Assembly (NCBI GenBank): GCA_900471485.1
Contig: UCEU01000035.1
Location: 59,423-123,422 of the forward strand
Length of the DNA: 64,000 bases
From: Hyphomicrobiales bacterium
GTDB taxonomy: Bacteria; Pseudomonadota; Alphaproteobacteria; Rhizobiales; Rhizobiaceae
Direction: 5' to 3'
The notes below the pieces were generated by a model. It was given only the letters and a program-made list of their open reading frames with translations. It had not been told where the DNA came from and ran no database searches. Numbering within the stretch: position 1 is the stretch's first letter; each line of letters opens with the position of its first letter. The position numbers were made by a program, and so were the translations under genes. Below, piece after piece: positions 48,395 through 57,200 of the stretch.

Positions 48395-49330
48395 TCAGTT
48401 GGCGGGGGCCGACGGCGCCAGCGGCGCGCCTGCTGCCGGTGCCGGCTTCGTGCCGGCGGCGCTGTTGAAGAACCGGAAGAACTCCGAGTTCGGAGACAGA
48501 ACCAGCGTCGTGTCCTGCGAAGGCAGCGCCGCGCTGTAGGCAGCCATCGAGCGGTAGAACTCGAAGAAGGACGGGTCCTTGTTGAACGCTTCCGCGAAGA
48601 TGCGGTTACGGTCGGCATCGCCTTCACCGCGCAGGATTTCGGCGTCGCGCTGGGCGCCGGCGGTGATCTCCACCACCTGCCTGTCGGCAACCGCCCGGCG
48701 GCGCTGGCTTTCTTCGCCACCCTGCGCGCGCAGGAGCTCGGCTTCCGCCAGACGCTCCGCCCGCATGCGGTCGTAGGTCTTCGGCGCCACTTCGCGCGTC
48801 AGATCCGTACGGCGGATGCGCACGTCCTGGATGTTGAGGCCGAGATCTTCGGCATCGCGATGCAGGTCGTCGCGAACCTCGAGCATCATCGCCACGCGCT
48901 CTTCCGACAGCGCGGCATCGAAGTCGCGCAGACCGTAAACACGGCGAAGCGACGAATCGAGCTGCGTGCGAAGGCGTGCCTCGGCGGCCTCGCGGTCGCC
49001 CGAAACCGTTTCGCGGAACTTGCGCACGTCACGGATGTCGTAGACCACGAAGGCATCGACGTCGAAGGTCGCGCCGCCGCGAACCTGGACGCGGATATTG
49101 TCGAGGTCGAAGCGCAGCGCCTGCCGCTCGACGATCTGGACGCGATCGGCGTCCATGAAGCTGAACGGCAGCTTGAAGTAGAGCCCTGGCTCGGTCTTCA
49201 CCGACTGGATCTGACCGAAGCGGACGACGATCGCCTGCTCGCGGGCATTGACCACGAAGACCGAGGAATAGAGGCCGACCAGCACGATGGCGAGGATGAT
49301 GAGAATGACGGGAAGTCTGTTCGAAGTCAT
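48395..49330 (-). CDS. hflC: Protease modulator HflC
   Basis: This 311-residue SPFH/prohibitin-type protein has an N-terminal anchor (LPVILIILAIVLVGLYSSVFVV). The SPFH domain (AIVVRFGQIQSVKTEPGLYF, RVQIVERQALRFDLDN) is followed by a helical region (ERLAEAELLRAQGGEESQRR) and a Pro/Ala-rich tail. With HflK it forms a cage around FtsH in the inner membrane, facing the periplasm, and controls degradation of membrane proteins. It starts 3 bp after the hflK stop. Confidence 0.95.
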   Translation of the reverse strand: MTSNRLPVILIILAIVLVGLYSSVFVVNAREQAIVVRFGQIQSVKTEPGLYFKLPFSFMDADRVQIVERQALRFDLDNIRVQVRGGATFDVDAFVVYDIRDVRKFRETVSGDREAAEARLRTQLDSSLRRVYGLRDFDAALSEERVAMMLEVRDDLHRDAEDLGLNIQDVRIRRTDLTREVAPKTYDRMRAERLAEAELLRAQGGEESQRRRAVADRQVVEITAGAQRDAEILRGEGDADRNRIFAEAFNKDPSFFEFYRSMAAYSAALPSQDTTLVLSPNSEFFRFFNSAAGTKPAPAAGAPLAPSAPAN

Positions 49331-49333
49331 GGA

Positions 49334-50431
49334 TCAGCCTCCCTGCTGCGACGGCTTGCCGATCTCGTTGAGCGGCAGGTAGGGCACGACCCCCTGCTTC
49401 TCGTCGATCACGACCTTCTTGGAATTCTTCAGGACCTGCTCCATCGTTTCAAGGAAGAGACGCGTGCGCGTCACTTCAGGCGCCTTGGCATACTGATCGT
49501 TGATCAGCGAGAAGCGCTGCGCCTCACCTTCGGCTTCCTTCACGACGCGGTCCTTGTAGGCCGCGGCCGCTTCACGGATCTGCGCCGCGTCACCGCGCGC
49601 CTGCCCGAGCTTCTGGTTGGAGTATTGGTTCGCTTCCTCGACGAGACGCTGCTTGTCCTGGTCGGCGCGCTGCACTTCTTCGAAGGCATCGGCGACTTCA
49701 CGCGGCGGCGCCACGTCCTGGATCGTCACGGCGCCAATGGAGACACCCGCCTTGTAGCGGTCCATGGTACCCTGCACGATGTTGGCGACTTCGGTCTCGA
49801 TCGGCTGACGATTGTCGCGGAACGCGTCCTGTGCCGGACGGCGACCGACGACTTCGCGCATGGCGCTTTCGGCGACCTGCTGCAGCGTTTCGGCCGGGTT
49901 CTCGACGTTGAAGAGATAGGCCTTCGGATCGCTGACCGTGAAGAACACCGAGAACTGCACGTTCAGGATATTCTGGTCGCCCGAAAGCATAAGGCCGCTC
50001 GACGACGAGGACGAGGTGGAGGCAGCGCCGATGTTCTGCTGCTGCATCGTCACCTTGACGATCTCAACCGTTTCCATCGGCCACAGGTGGAAATGCAGGC
50101 CAGGCGTCGAGATTTCGGGCTTCGGGTTACCGAAGCGCAGTTCCACGCCGCGCTCGTCCGGCTGCACGATATAGATCGACTGGAAAAGCCAGAAGACGAC
50201 GAGCACCAGGCCGAGAATGGCCACGACGCCGCCGTTGAATCCGCCCGGCACGATATTGCGAAGCTGGTCCTGGCCGCGCCGGATGATATCCTCCAGGTCA
50301 GGAGGACCACCCTTGCCGCCGCCGCCACCGCCGCGCGGGCGATTGGGTCCCTGCCCCCATGGTCCCTGATTGTTATTTCCGCCGCCGCCGCCCCAAGGGC
50401 CGCCGCCGCCATTCTGATTGCTCCAGGGCAT
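49334..50431 (-). CDS. hflK: FtsH protease-modulating subunit HflK
   Basis: The 365-residue protein begins with a Gly/Asn-rich cytoplasmic stretch (MPWSNQNGGGGPWGGGGGNN), a transmembrane helix at about 68-88 (GVVAILGLVLVVFWLFQSIY), an SPFH domain (IVQPDERGVELRFGNPKPEI, TPGLHFHLWPMETVEIVKV) and a coiled-coil region with QDKQRLVEEANQYSNQKLGQ. It pairs with HflC to regulate FtsH. ATG 50431 matches the conserved N-terminus. folA and thyA lie upstream on the same strand after 153 bp. Confidence 0.95.
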   Translation of the reverse strand: MPWSNQNGGGGPWGGGGGNNNQGPWGQGPNRPRGGGGGGKGGPPDLEDIIRRGQDQLRNIVPGGFNGGVVAILGLVLVVFWLFQSIYIVQPDERGVELRFGNPKPEISTPGLHFHLWPMETVEIVKVTMQQQNIGAASTSSSSSSGLMLSGDQNILNVQFSVFFTVSDPKAYLFNVENPAETLQQVAESAMREVVGRRPAQDAFRDNRQPIETEVANIVQGTMDRYKAGVSIGAVTIQDVAPPREVADAFEEVQRADQDKQRLVEEANQYSNQKLGQARGDAAQIREAAAAYKDRVVKEAEGEAQRFSLINDQYAKAPEVTRTRLFLETMEQVLKNSKKVVIDEKQGVVPYLPLNEIGKPSQQGG

Positions 50432-50584
50432 CAAAACCTCGTTGTTCGTTAAACTCCCGATCGCTGAAACCACGGGGGCGACGGATATCTGCGACCGAGA
50501 TGGTTATAGGTGTCGCCGCACACGCTTTCAACGCAGCATGAGAAACTTGGCGATGTTTATTGGAAAATAGTTGGTTTTACGTGC

Positions 50585-51097
50585 TCAGCGCCTGTCATAA
50601 ACGACATAGCGCGTTGGAAAGCTGTCCCTTTCGCCGGCCGGAACATCGAGCGCCTCACCGGCGCTCCAAACGGCGGGATCGATGGCGGGAAACGCCGTAT
50701 CGCCCTCGACGACGGTCTCCACATGCGTGATGCAGAGCCTGTCGGCGAAGTCGAGCGCCTGCGCATAGATCTGACCACCGCCGATGATGCAAATTTCCTC
50801 CACGCCGGCCTTAGCGGCCAGCGACGCGCCTATCGCGACAGCCTCCTGCAGCGACCCCGCCATGGTCACATCTGGGTGATCGATGGCGGCCGAGCGGGAA
50901 ATCACCACGTTCGGACGGCCCGGGAGCGGCCTGCCGATCGAATCATAGGTCTTGCGTCCCATGATCACGGGCTTGCCCGTCGTCAGCGCCTTGAACCGCT
51001 TGAGATCGGTAGACAGTCGCCACGGCATGTCGCCATCACGACCGATGATCCCGTTTTCGGCAACGGCGACGACGATGGTCTTGCGGATGTCCGACAT
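50585..51097 (-). CDS. folA: Dihydrofolate reductase
   Basis: The 170-residue enzyme has the N-terminal strand KTIVVAVAENGIIGRDGDMP, the catalytic acid in WRLSTDLKRFKALT, the NADPH motif KPVIMGRKTYDSIGRPLPGR, and EICIIGGGQIYAQALDFADR. It reduces dihydrofolate to tetrahydrofolate, regenerating the cofactor oxidised by ThyA, encoded 12 bp upstream on the same strand, so the two form a thyA-folA operon. Confidence 0.96.
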   Translation of the reverse strand: MSDIRKTIVVAVAENGIIGRDGDMPWRLSTDLKRFKALTTGKPVIMGRKTYDSIGRPLPGRPNVVISRSAAIDHPDVTMAGSLQEAVAIGASLAAKAGVEEICIIGGGQIYAQALDFADRLCITHVETVVEGDTAFPAIDPAVWSAGEALDVPAGERDSFPTRYVVYDRR

Positions 51098-51109
51098 GCT
51101 CTTCCCTGA

Positions 51110-51904
51110 TCAGACGGCGATCGGCGCCTTGATGCTGGCATCGGCCTCGTAGCCGACCAGTTCGAAATCCTCGAAGGTGAAGCCGAAGATGTCCTTCACA
51201 TCGGGGTTGATGCGCATGAAAGGCAAAGGCTTCGGCTTGCGCGTCAGCTGCAGCTCCGCCTGCTCGAAGTGATTGTGGTAGAGATGCGCGTCGCCCAGCG
51301 TGTGCACGAAATCGCCGAGCTTCAGCCCGGCCACCTGCGCCACCATCATCGTCAGCAGCGCGTAGGACGCGATATTGAAGGGGACGCCCAGGAAGATATC
51401 GGCCGACCGCTGGTAGAGCTGGCAGGAGAGCTTGCCGTCGGCGACATAGAACTGGAACAGGCAGTGGCAGGGCGGCAGCGCCATGTTGTCCACTTCCGCC
51501 GGGTTCCAGGCGGAAACGATATGGCGTCGCGAATTCGGGTTCTTGACGATCCCCTCGACCAGCTTGGCGATCTGGTCGATGTGTCCGCCGTCCGGCGCCG
51601 GCCAGGAACGCCACTGCGCGCCATAGACCGGGCCGAGATCGCCGTTCTCGTCGGCCCACTCGTCCCAGATCGAGACGCCGTGCTCCTTGAGATAGCCGAT
51701 ATTGGTCTCGCCCTTCAGGAACCACAGGAGCTCGTGGATGATCGAGCGCAGGTGCAGCTTCTTCGTCGTCAGGACGGGAAAGCCCTCCTGCAGGTCGAAG
51801 CGCATCTGGTATCCGAACACCGAGCGCGTGCCGGTGCCGGTCCGGTCACCGCGATCGGTTCCGTGTTCCATCACGTGCTTCAGGAGGTCATGATACTGCT
51901 TCAT
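51110..51904 (-). CDS. thyA: Thymidylate synthase
   Basis: This 264-residue enzyme is the classic ThyA. It has TGTRSVFGYQMRFDLQEGFP, the Trp-Asp-Glu-Trp motif GVSIWDEWADENGDLGPVYG, the catalytic Cys in ALPPCHCLFQFYVADGKLSC, RSADIFLGVPFNIASYALLT and LGDAHLYHNHFEQAE. It methylates dUMP with methylene-tetrahydrofolate. It is the first gene of the thyA-folA unit and diverges from ssrA. Confidence 0.97.
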   Translation of the reverse strand: MKQYHDLLKHVMEHGTDRGDRTGTGTRSVFGYQMRFDLQEGFPVLTTKKLHLRSIIHELLWFLKGETNIGYLKEHGVSIWDEWADENGDLGPVYGAQWRSWPAPDGGHIDQIAKLVEGIVKNPNSRRHIVSAWNPAEVDNMALPPCHCLFQFYVADGKLSCQLYQRSADIFLGVPFNIASYALLTMMVAQVAGLKLGDFVHTLGDAHLYHNHFEQAELQLTRKPKPLPFMRINPDVKDIFGFTFEDFELVGYEADASIKAPIAV

Positions 51905-52022
51905 CGTCCGCCGCCGATTCCATTTTTCCCATATTTAAGCGCATCGAGCCTCAAAACCAACTCGCCGCACTTTCTTTTCCCGGCAAATCTCTAAGCCATC
52001 GCGATGGATTTGTGACGGGGCT

Positions 52023-52051
52023 CTTCCCATGCGCTTCGGAAAACACTATAT
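52023..52051 (+). promoter_or_regulatory. ssrA promoter
   Basis: CTTCCC, 17 nt, CTATAT. The -10 matches the rhizobial consensus exactly and the -35 at four of six positions. Transcription would begin around 52058-52060. Confidence 0.65.
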
Positions 52052-52059
52052 CAGCCTTG

Positions 52060-52400
52060 CCGGTCCTCGGATCGGCTATGGCGATAAATGAGCGGTGTAA
52101 TAAACCCATTGGACCCGGGGGCGGTACCCGGCGCCTCCACCAAAAACCGGCGGCCTCGAAGTTAAGAAGGCCGGCTTTTGATGGGGGCGAAACAGGATCG
52201 ACAAGGGTGTAAAGATCGTCTTTTTGCTCGGCATTGTACCGCCGTTATCGGGCTAAAATTGTAGTTGCAAACGACAACTATGCGGAAGCTCGTCTCGCTG
52301 CTTAATCGCGGTGTGACACTTCAAATAAAGCCCTAGTGGTTCGCACCTCTAGGCGGGGTCCGAAGGCACCTGGCAACAGAAGCCTTCACCTTCTCCCTGA
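52060..52400 (+). ncRNA. ssrA: tmRNA (ssrA), circularly permuted two-piece alphaproteobacterial type
   Basis: The acceptor piece comes first and ends in CGCCTCCACCA (CCA at 52140-52142). An intervening hairpin region (52143-52182) follows, then the coding piece beginning GGGGGCGA at 52183, whose first seven bases pair with the CGCCTCC of the acceptor piece. The resume codon GCA is at 52267 and the tag frame 52267-52305 encodes ANDNYAEARLAA before TAA; the first Ala of the final tag comes from charged tmRNA. This order is the permuted form known in alphaproteobacteria, cut to two RNAs in the cell. It frees stalled ribosomes and marks products for ClpXP. The outer ends are approximate. Confidence 0.93.
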
Positions 52401-52517
52401 CGTCCAAATCATGTATGGTCTGAGAAACTATGACTCGGCTGCGGACTTTCCAAACCGCCTCGGCATGACATATACCTTTGGAAAAACACGTCCGAACCAC
52501 AGAAAGACAGGAAAAGC

Positions 52518-53030
52518 ATGGGGCAGGATCACATCCGTTACGACATTCTGGCACAGGACGCGCTCCGTGGCGTCATCCGCAAGGTATTGTCCGAAGTCGC
52601 CGCGACGGGCCGCCTGCCGGGCGAGCATCACTTCTTCATCACCTTCCTGACCGGCGCGCCGGGCGTGCGCATCTCGCAGCATCTGAAGTCGAAGTATCCC
52701 GAGCAGATGACCATCGTCATCCAGCACCAGTTCTGGGAAATGAAGATCACCGAGACCTCGTTCGAGATCGGCCTCTCCTTCTCCGACGTGCCTGAAAAGC
52801 TGCACATCCCGTTCAACGCCATCCGCGGCTTCTACGATCCGTCGGTCAACTTCGAGCTCGAGTTCGACGTGCCGCTGGCCGATAGCGACGAACTGCCGGA
52901 AGCCGAGATCACCGCCTATCCCACGACGTCGGAAAAGACCGAGGATGCGGCGGCGGCCAAGCCCGCCGATGGCGAGGAGAAGAAAGCCGGTTCCGTCGTT
53001 TCGCTCGACGCCTTCCGCAAGAAGCAGTAA
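52518..53030 (+). CDS. sspB: SspB-type ClpXP adaptor
   Basis: The 170-residue protein fits alphaproteobacterial SspB: YDILAQDALRGVIRKVLSEV, HHFFITFLTGAPGVRISQHL, MTIVIQHQFWEMKITETSFE, VPEKLHIPFNAIRGFYDPSV. A disordered acidic linker ends in the short C-terminal tail GSVVSLDAFRKKQ that docks on ClpX. It captures ssrA-tagged proteins and hands them to ClpXP. It lies about 115 bp downstream of ssrA on the same strand, so tag RNA and adaptor are neighbours. AGGAAA precedes ATG 52518 and a terminator follows. Confidence 0.93.
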   Translation: MGQDHIRYDILAQDALRGVIRKVLSEVAATGRLPGEHHFFITFLTGAPGVRISQHLKSKYPEQMTIVIQHQFWEMKITETSFEIGLSFSDVPEKLHIPFNAIRGFYDPSVNFELEFDVPLADSDELPEAEITAYPTTSEKTEDAAAAKPADGEEKKAGSVVSLDAFRKKQ

Positions 53031-53035
53031 AATCC

Positions 53036-53061
53036 AAAGGGAAGCTTTCGCTTCCCTTTTT
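53036..53061 (+). terminator. Terminator after sspB
   Basis: AAAGGGAAGC and GCTTCCCTTT form a 10-bp stem around TTTC with a T5 tract, 6 bp past the sspB stop. Confidence 0.9.
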
Positions 53062-53081
53062 CATATTCGGGATGAAGCCGC

Positions 53082-53276
53082 TTGAGCGCCGAAATCGTCA
53101 ACCTCCGCCAGTTCAAGAAGAAGCAGGTCCGCTCCGAAAAGGAAAAGCAGGCCGAGCAGAACCGCATCTCCTTCGGCCGCACCAAGGCCGAGAAGCAACT
53201 GACGAAGGCGCTGAACGACAAGGCCGAGCAGAGCCACGCCCAGGGCCGCATCGACAAGTCCGACGACGACAAATGA
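53082..53276 (+). CDS. DUF4169 family small protein
   Basis: This 64-residue, highly charged protein reads AEIVNLRQFKKKQVRSEKEK, QAEQNRISFGRTKAEKQLTK, ALNDKAEQSHAQGRIDKSDD, the pattern of DUF4169, common in rhizobia and of unknown function. It begins with TTG 53082 (the nearby ATG 53072 is in another frame) with GGATGAAG upstream. It should be helical and soluble. Its stop overlaps an ATG of a 35-codon frame that leads into the ribbon-helix-helix gene. Confidence 0.85.
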   Translation: MSAEIVNLRQFKKKQVRSEKEKQAEQNRISFGRTKAEKQLTKALNDKAEQSHAQGRIDKSDDDK

Positions 53277-53380
53277 CCCTGCCCGGCACCGGAAAAGACT
53301 CCGCGATCAATCGCTTCCGGCCGTTTCCCGAATCATTTTCTGAGCACACGGCGACCGTGCCCGGCGCCCGCTGCCGATGA
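53273..53380 (+). CDS. Possible 35-aa coupled ORF
   Basis: A 35-codon frame (MTLPGTGKDSAINRFRPF...) begins at the ATGA overlapping the DUF4169 stop. It ends at a TGA that overlaps the ATG of the next gene as ATGA. Both joints are 4-bp overlaps of the kind used for translational coupling, and the next gene has no clear Shine-Dalgarno. It may be a real micropeptide or only a translational bridge. Confidence 0.35.
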   Translation: MTLPGTGKDSAINRFRPFPESFSEHTATVPGARCR

Positions 53381-53604
53381 TCCGCAAGCACTCCGCCACC
53401 CTGCACGGCCATCGCACCAGCTTCTCGCTGGAAGACGAATTCTGGAGCGAGCTCAACGCCATCGCTGCCAGCCGCGCCATCTCGCTCGCCGCCCTGATCT
53501 CAGAGATCGATGACGCCAGAAGCCCGGAAAGCAATCTCTCATCGGCCCTTCGCGTCCACGTCCTGCAATGGCTGAAGACCGAAAAGACCCAGGATTCGTT
53601 GTAA
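53377..53604 (+). CDS. Ribbon-helix-helix domain protein
   Basis: The 75-residue protein matches the RHH_4 family: IRKHSATLHGHRTSFSLEDE, FWSELNAIAASRAISLAALI, SEIDDARSPESNLSSALRVH, VLQWLKTE. It probably binds DNA as a dimer, but targets are unknown. RHH proteins of this type are regularly found with DUF4169 genes in Rhizobiales. ATG 53377 overlaps the end of the 35-codon frame. Confidence 0.87.
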   Translation: MIRKHSATLHGHRTSFSLEDEFWSELNAIAASRAISLAALISEIDDARSPESNLSSALRVHVLQWLKTEKTQDSL

Positions 53605-53673
53605 CGCCCCACCCATCTTGCCATCCTGTCGGGACATTGCGATTCTCGTGAACTTCCGGAGGGGAATGGGATC

Positions 53674-54201
53674 ATGGCCGAGCGCGTGGAAATCGTTGCC
53701 TATGACGACAGCTGGCCCGATGCATTCCGTGCCATCGCGGCGCAACTTGCGACGCTGCTCGGCAACCGTGTGCTCTCCATCGACCACATCGGCAGCACCT
53801 CCGTCCCCGGCCTTTCGGCCAAGCCGCTGATCGATATCGATGTCACCGTGAGAGACGCCACCGCTGTCGCCGAGGGCTGCGCCATCATGACCGAGGCCGG
53901 CTATGAACCACGAGGCAACCGCTACGACAGGGAGGTCTTCGCCTTCATGGATCGCAAGACGAGCCCGAAGCAGCGCATCTATCTCTGCCCCGAAGGCAGC
54001 GACACCCACCGCCGCCGCATCCTCTTTCGCGACTATCTGCGCGCCAATCCCGACAAGGCCCAGGCCTACGAAGCGCTGAAGCGCCGCCTCGCCGCCGAGT
54101 TCACGCATGACGGCGACGCCTATACCGCAGCCAAGGCCGGCTTCGTCGACGATGTCGTCGATCTCGCCTGCGCGACGACGGCATCGGTCAGCGCCGGCTG
54201 A
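53674..54201 (+). CDS. GrpB family (UPF0157) nucleotidyltransferase-like protein
   Basis: This 175-residue protein has the GrpB signatures: VEIVAYDDSWPDAFRAIAAQ, the nucleotidyltransferase-like core SIDHIGSTSVPGLSAKPLID and IDVTV with the G-S and D-x-D residues, and RILFRDYLRANPDKAQAYEA, LKRRLAAEF. A biochemical role is unproven. GGAGGGG lies 10 nt before ATG 53674. It converges with the AsmA gene, their stops 7 bp apart. Confidence 0.9.
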   Translation: MAERVEIVAYDDSWPDAFRAIAAQLATLLGNRVLSIDHIGSTSVPGLSAKPLIDIDVTVRDATAVAEGCAIMTEAGYEPRGNRYDREVFAFMDRKTSPKQRIYLCPEGSDTHRRRILFRDYLRANPDKAQAYEALKRRLAAEFTHDGDAYTAAKAGFVDDVVDLACATTASVSAG

Positions 54202-54208
54202 CCGTCTC

Positions 54209-57200
54209 TTATTGCGGGATCTGCACGCCCGGCAGCCCCGGGACGTTGTTGAAATTCAGCGAGTTCTCCGGCGGCTTGGCGAGTTCCTGTGCCCGCTTCG
54301 CTTCGGCTTCGGCCGCGATCCGCGCGCGCTCCTCCGCATCGGCCTTCGCCTTCGCATCCGCCTGCGCCTTGGCCTTTGCCTCGGCGTCCGCCTTTGCCTT
54401 GGCGTCGGCATCCGCCTTCTCTTGCGCGGCCTGTGCTGCCAGCGCCCTCAGCCGTTCCTCTTCAGCCCGCCGCTCTGTCTCGATCGCTGCCGCCTTCTCG
54501 CGTTCGGCGTCGTTGAACTTGTAGAGCGATGCCTCGCGCCGCAGACGCTGCTTCTCGAGCACGTTGGACTGCAGTCGCTCCACCCGCCGCCGCTCGCGCT
54601 CATAAGCCCGCAGCGTCAGATAGCCGGTGATATCGGTCACATCCATCTTGCGTCCCGGCGATGCCAGCATGCCGGAGAAGTCGAGCCGGATCGCCGGTTC
54701 CGCGCCCGGCAGCACGTCGCCGGAGGGATTGAGCCCGATATCGAGCGAGGCGCTGATCCGCTCCTGCGGCAGGTCGATCTGCGCATTGCCGTTCAGCCGC
54801 GCCTGGTCTGTCGTGACATTGACGTTCTGGATACGGAGCACCCCATCGGTGACGTTGAACGGCACAGACGTCGGCGGCAGCTTTGCCTCGCCGTTGTTGA
54901 GCAGCGTTTCCACGATCGGGTGAACCTTGCCGGCGTTCAACTGGTCCTGCATCGGATCGGTCGCCGAAAGCAGCGGCGCCAGCATGCCGAGATTGAGGCC
55001 GCGCACGCTGGTATCGCCGAGCTTCATCTCGCCGGACCCGTTGAGAGCCGCGACGATATCCTTCATCGACTTGCCGGATGATTCCATCGCCAGCGAAAGC
55101 CCGAACTTGCCGTTGGCCAACGGCGACCCGTCGCGCTGCCACACCACGCCCGCCAGGTCGGCGTCGCTGAGCGAAAGCTTGGTCTGGAAGAAGCCGGTGC
55201 CGCCGGCGTTCGTGAACAGCACGTTGCCGTCGATCTTGCCGCCATCCCAGCCGCCCTTGATGGCGTTGAGCTGCAGCTCGTCGCCCTTGTAGACGACATC
55301 GGAGGTGAAATCGGTGATCGCGCCCGACCAGCCCGGCCAGAACTCCTTGGCCGAGAGCTTGAGGTTGACGTCCACATCCTTGAAGACGGGGATGCCGAGC
55401 GCAGCGCCCGAGAGATCGCCGGTCGCCGCATCCGTCATCGGCCCGTAAACCGCCTCGCCGAGCCAGGCTCCGTCCGCCTTGCTCAGCGCCATGTTGCCGC
55501 TCACCGCGGTCTTCTCCGCCTTGCGGTCGACAGTCAGCGCGCCGGAGAACTCGTTGTCTGCGGCGTGGCCGGCAATGTTGGCGAAAGCGATCTTGTCGGC
55601 ATCCACGGTGGCCGTGGTGCTCAGCTTGAACGGCAGGCCGGTGCCGGTCTGCGGCAGCCCGATCCCGTTCATGACCAGATAGGGATCGAGGTCCGCGCTC
55701 TCCATAGACACAGCCAGCTGGCCGTTCATGAATGTCTCAGGCCGCACGTCGACCTTGCCGCTCGCGGTAAACGAGGTGCGGTCGGTCGCGAATGTCAGCG
55801 CCGCATCGGCCGGATCGGTTCCCTCCGCCTGCACCTTCAGCGTCAGGCGGCCATTGGCGCCGGCATCGACGGGAAGCGGATCGAGCCCGGCCTGTCCGAA
55901 GAGGATGGAGGTCACACCGTTCTCCAGCGTCGCCTCGAGACTGGTGGTCCCCTTCCCCGTCAGAGCCAGAAGATCGGACATGCGGTAATCGAGATTGACG
56001 CGGCTGCCGTTGGTGACGCCGGCCAGCGTCACGACAAGCCCGTCGCCCTGGTCGCCGCCGAGCGTCAGCGCGCCGCGCAGCGCGGTGTTGGTGTACCAGG
56101 CGGCGTTGCGCACCAGCCGATCCATGACGGGATGCTGCGGCAGCTTGTCCTTCAGCATGGTGAAGAACGGCCCCGGATCGGCCGACTTGAAGGTGATTTC
56201 GCCCGAGCCCTTGTAGTCGAGCAGCGATCCCTCGACCCGGCCGGTCGCCGTCAGCTCCGCGCCCGCAAGATTCTTGACCGCCAGCTTGTCGATGCCAAGC
56301 GCCCCGTCGGCAATGGTGAAGCTGGTTTCGACGTCACCCGCCTCGACGCCGAAGGCCGAAAACTTGTCCGCCTTCAGCACGGCCTTGATCTTGTGGTCGA
56401 GCACGTTCTCGCCGGCGTCCTGGCCGGTGAACAGCCCGGTCAGCGCCCTGAGCGCATCGAGATCGATCGAATCGCCGGCGAGGTTCACGTCGAGCGTCGG
56501 CGCCTGGTTCGCCGGCGCCTGCCGGTCGAGCCTGCCCTTCAGCGTGGCCGGACCAACGGCAATTTCGAGATTGTCGAACACCTGCCGGTCATGCGTGAGG
56601 TTCACGTTCGCCGAAAAACCCGCCTGTCGAAGCTGGCGGATGGCCGGATCGACCGAGCCTGCGAGCCACGAGGCAAGCCCCGTCGGCTGGTTGGACGCGA
56701 CCGTGATCTGCCCCTGGAAGGACGGCTGGCCCAGAAGGTTGAGCTTGCCCTGCCCCTCGACCTGCGTGCGGCCGGGCAACGTGCCGACGGCATTGTCGAT
56801 CATCCAGCCGGTCCCGGCCGGCTCCAGATCGAGCTGTACGTCGCGAATGGTCGTATCGCCGGCAACGATCGCCGGCAGCCGGACGGTCGCCTTGCCGGGA
56901 ACCTGCGGCACCGGTACCTGCGAGACGATCTGGATCAGCGTGTTCAGCCGCTGGCGCGCCGAAAGCGCCGGGTCACGGGTGGTCTTGCCGCCGGCGCCCT
57001 GGTTGCCGATGCGATTGACGTCGATCTGCTGCCCGTCGGCGGTCAGAAGAAACTGCGGCTTGCTGCCGGTATCGAGCGTCGCCTCGCCGGTGACGACATA
57101 AGGATCGTCAACCGGCCCGACTTCGAGCCGGTATTCGGGGATCCGCACGCTCTCGTTGGTGAGCTCGAACTTGCCCTTGAGACGCGGCGGCAGCTTGTTC

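Noticed and set aside
48860..50452. A 530-codon plus-strand open frame
   Set aside because: It is antisense to hflC and hflK, whose motifs are unmistakable. The antisense product has no recognisable features.
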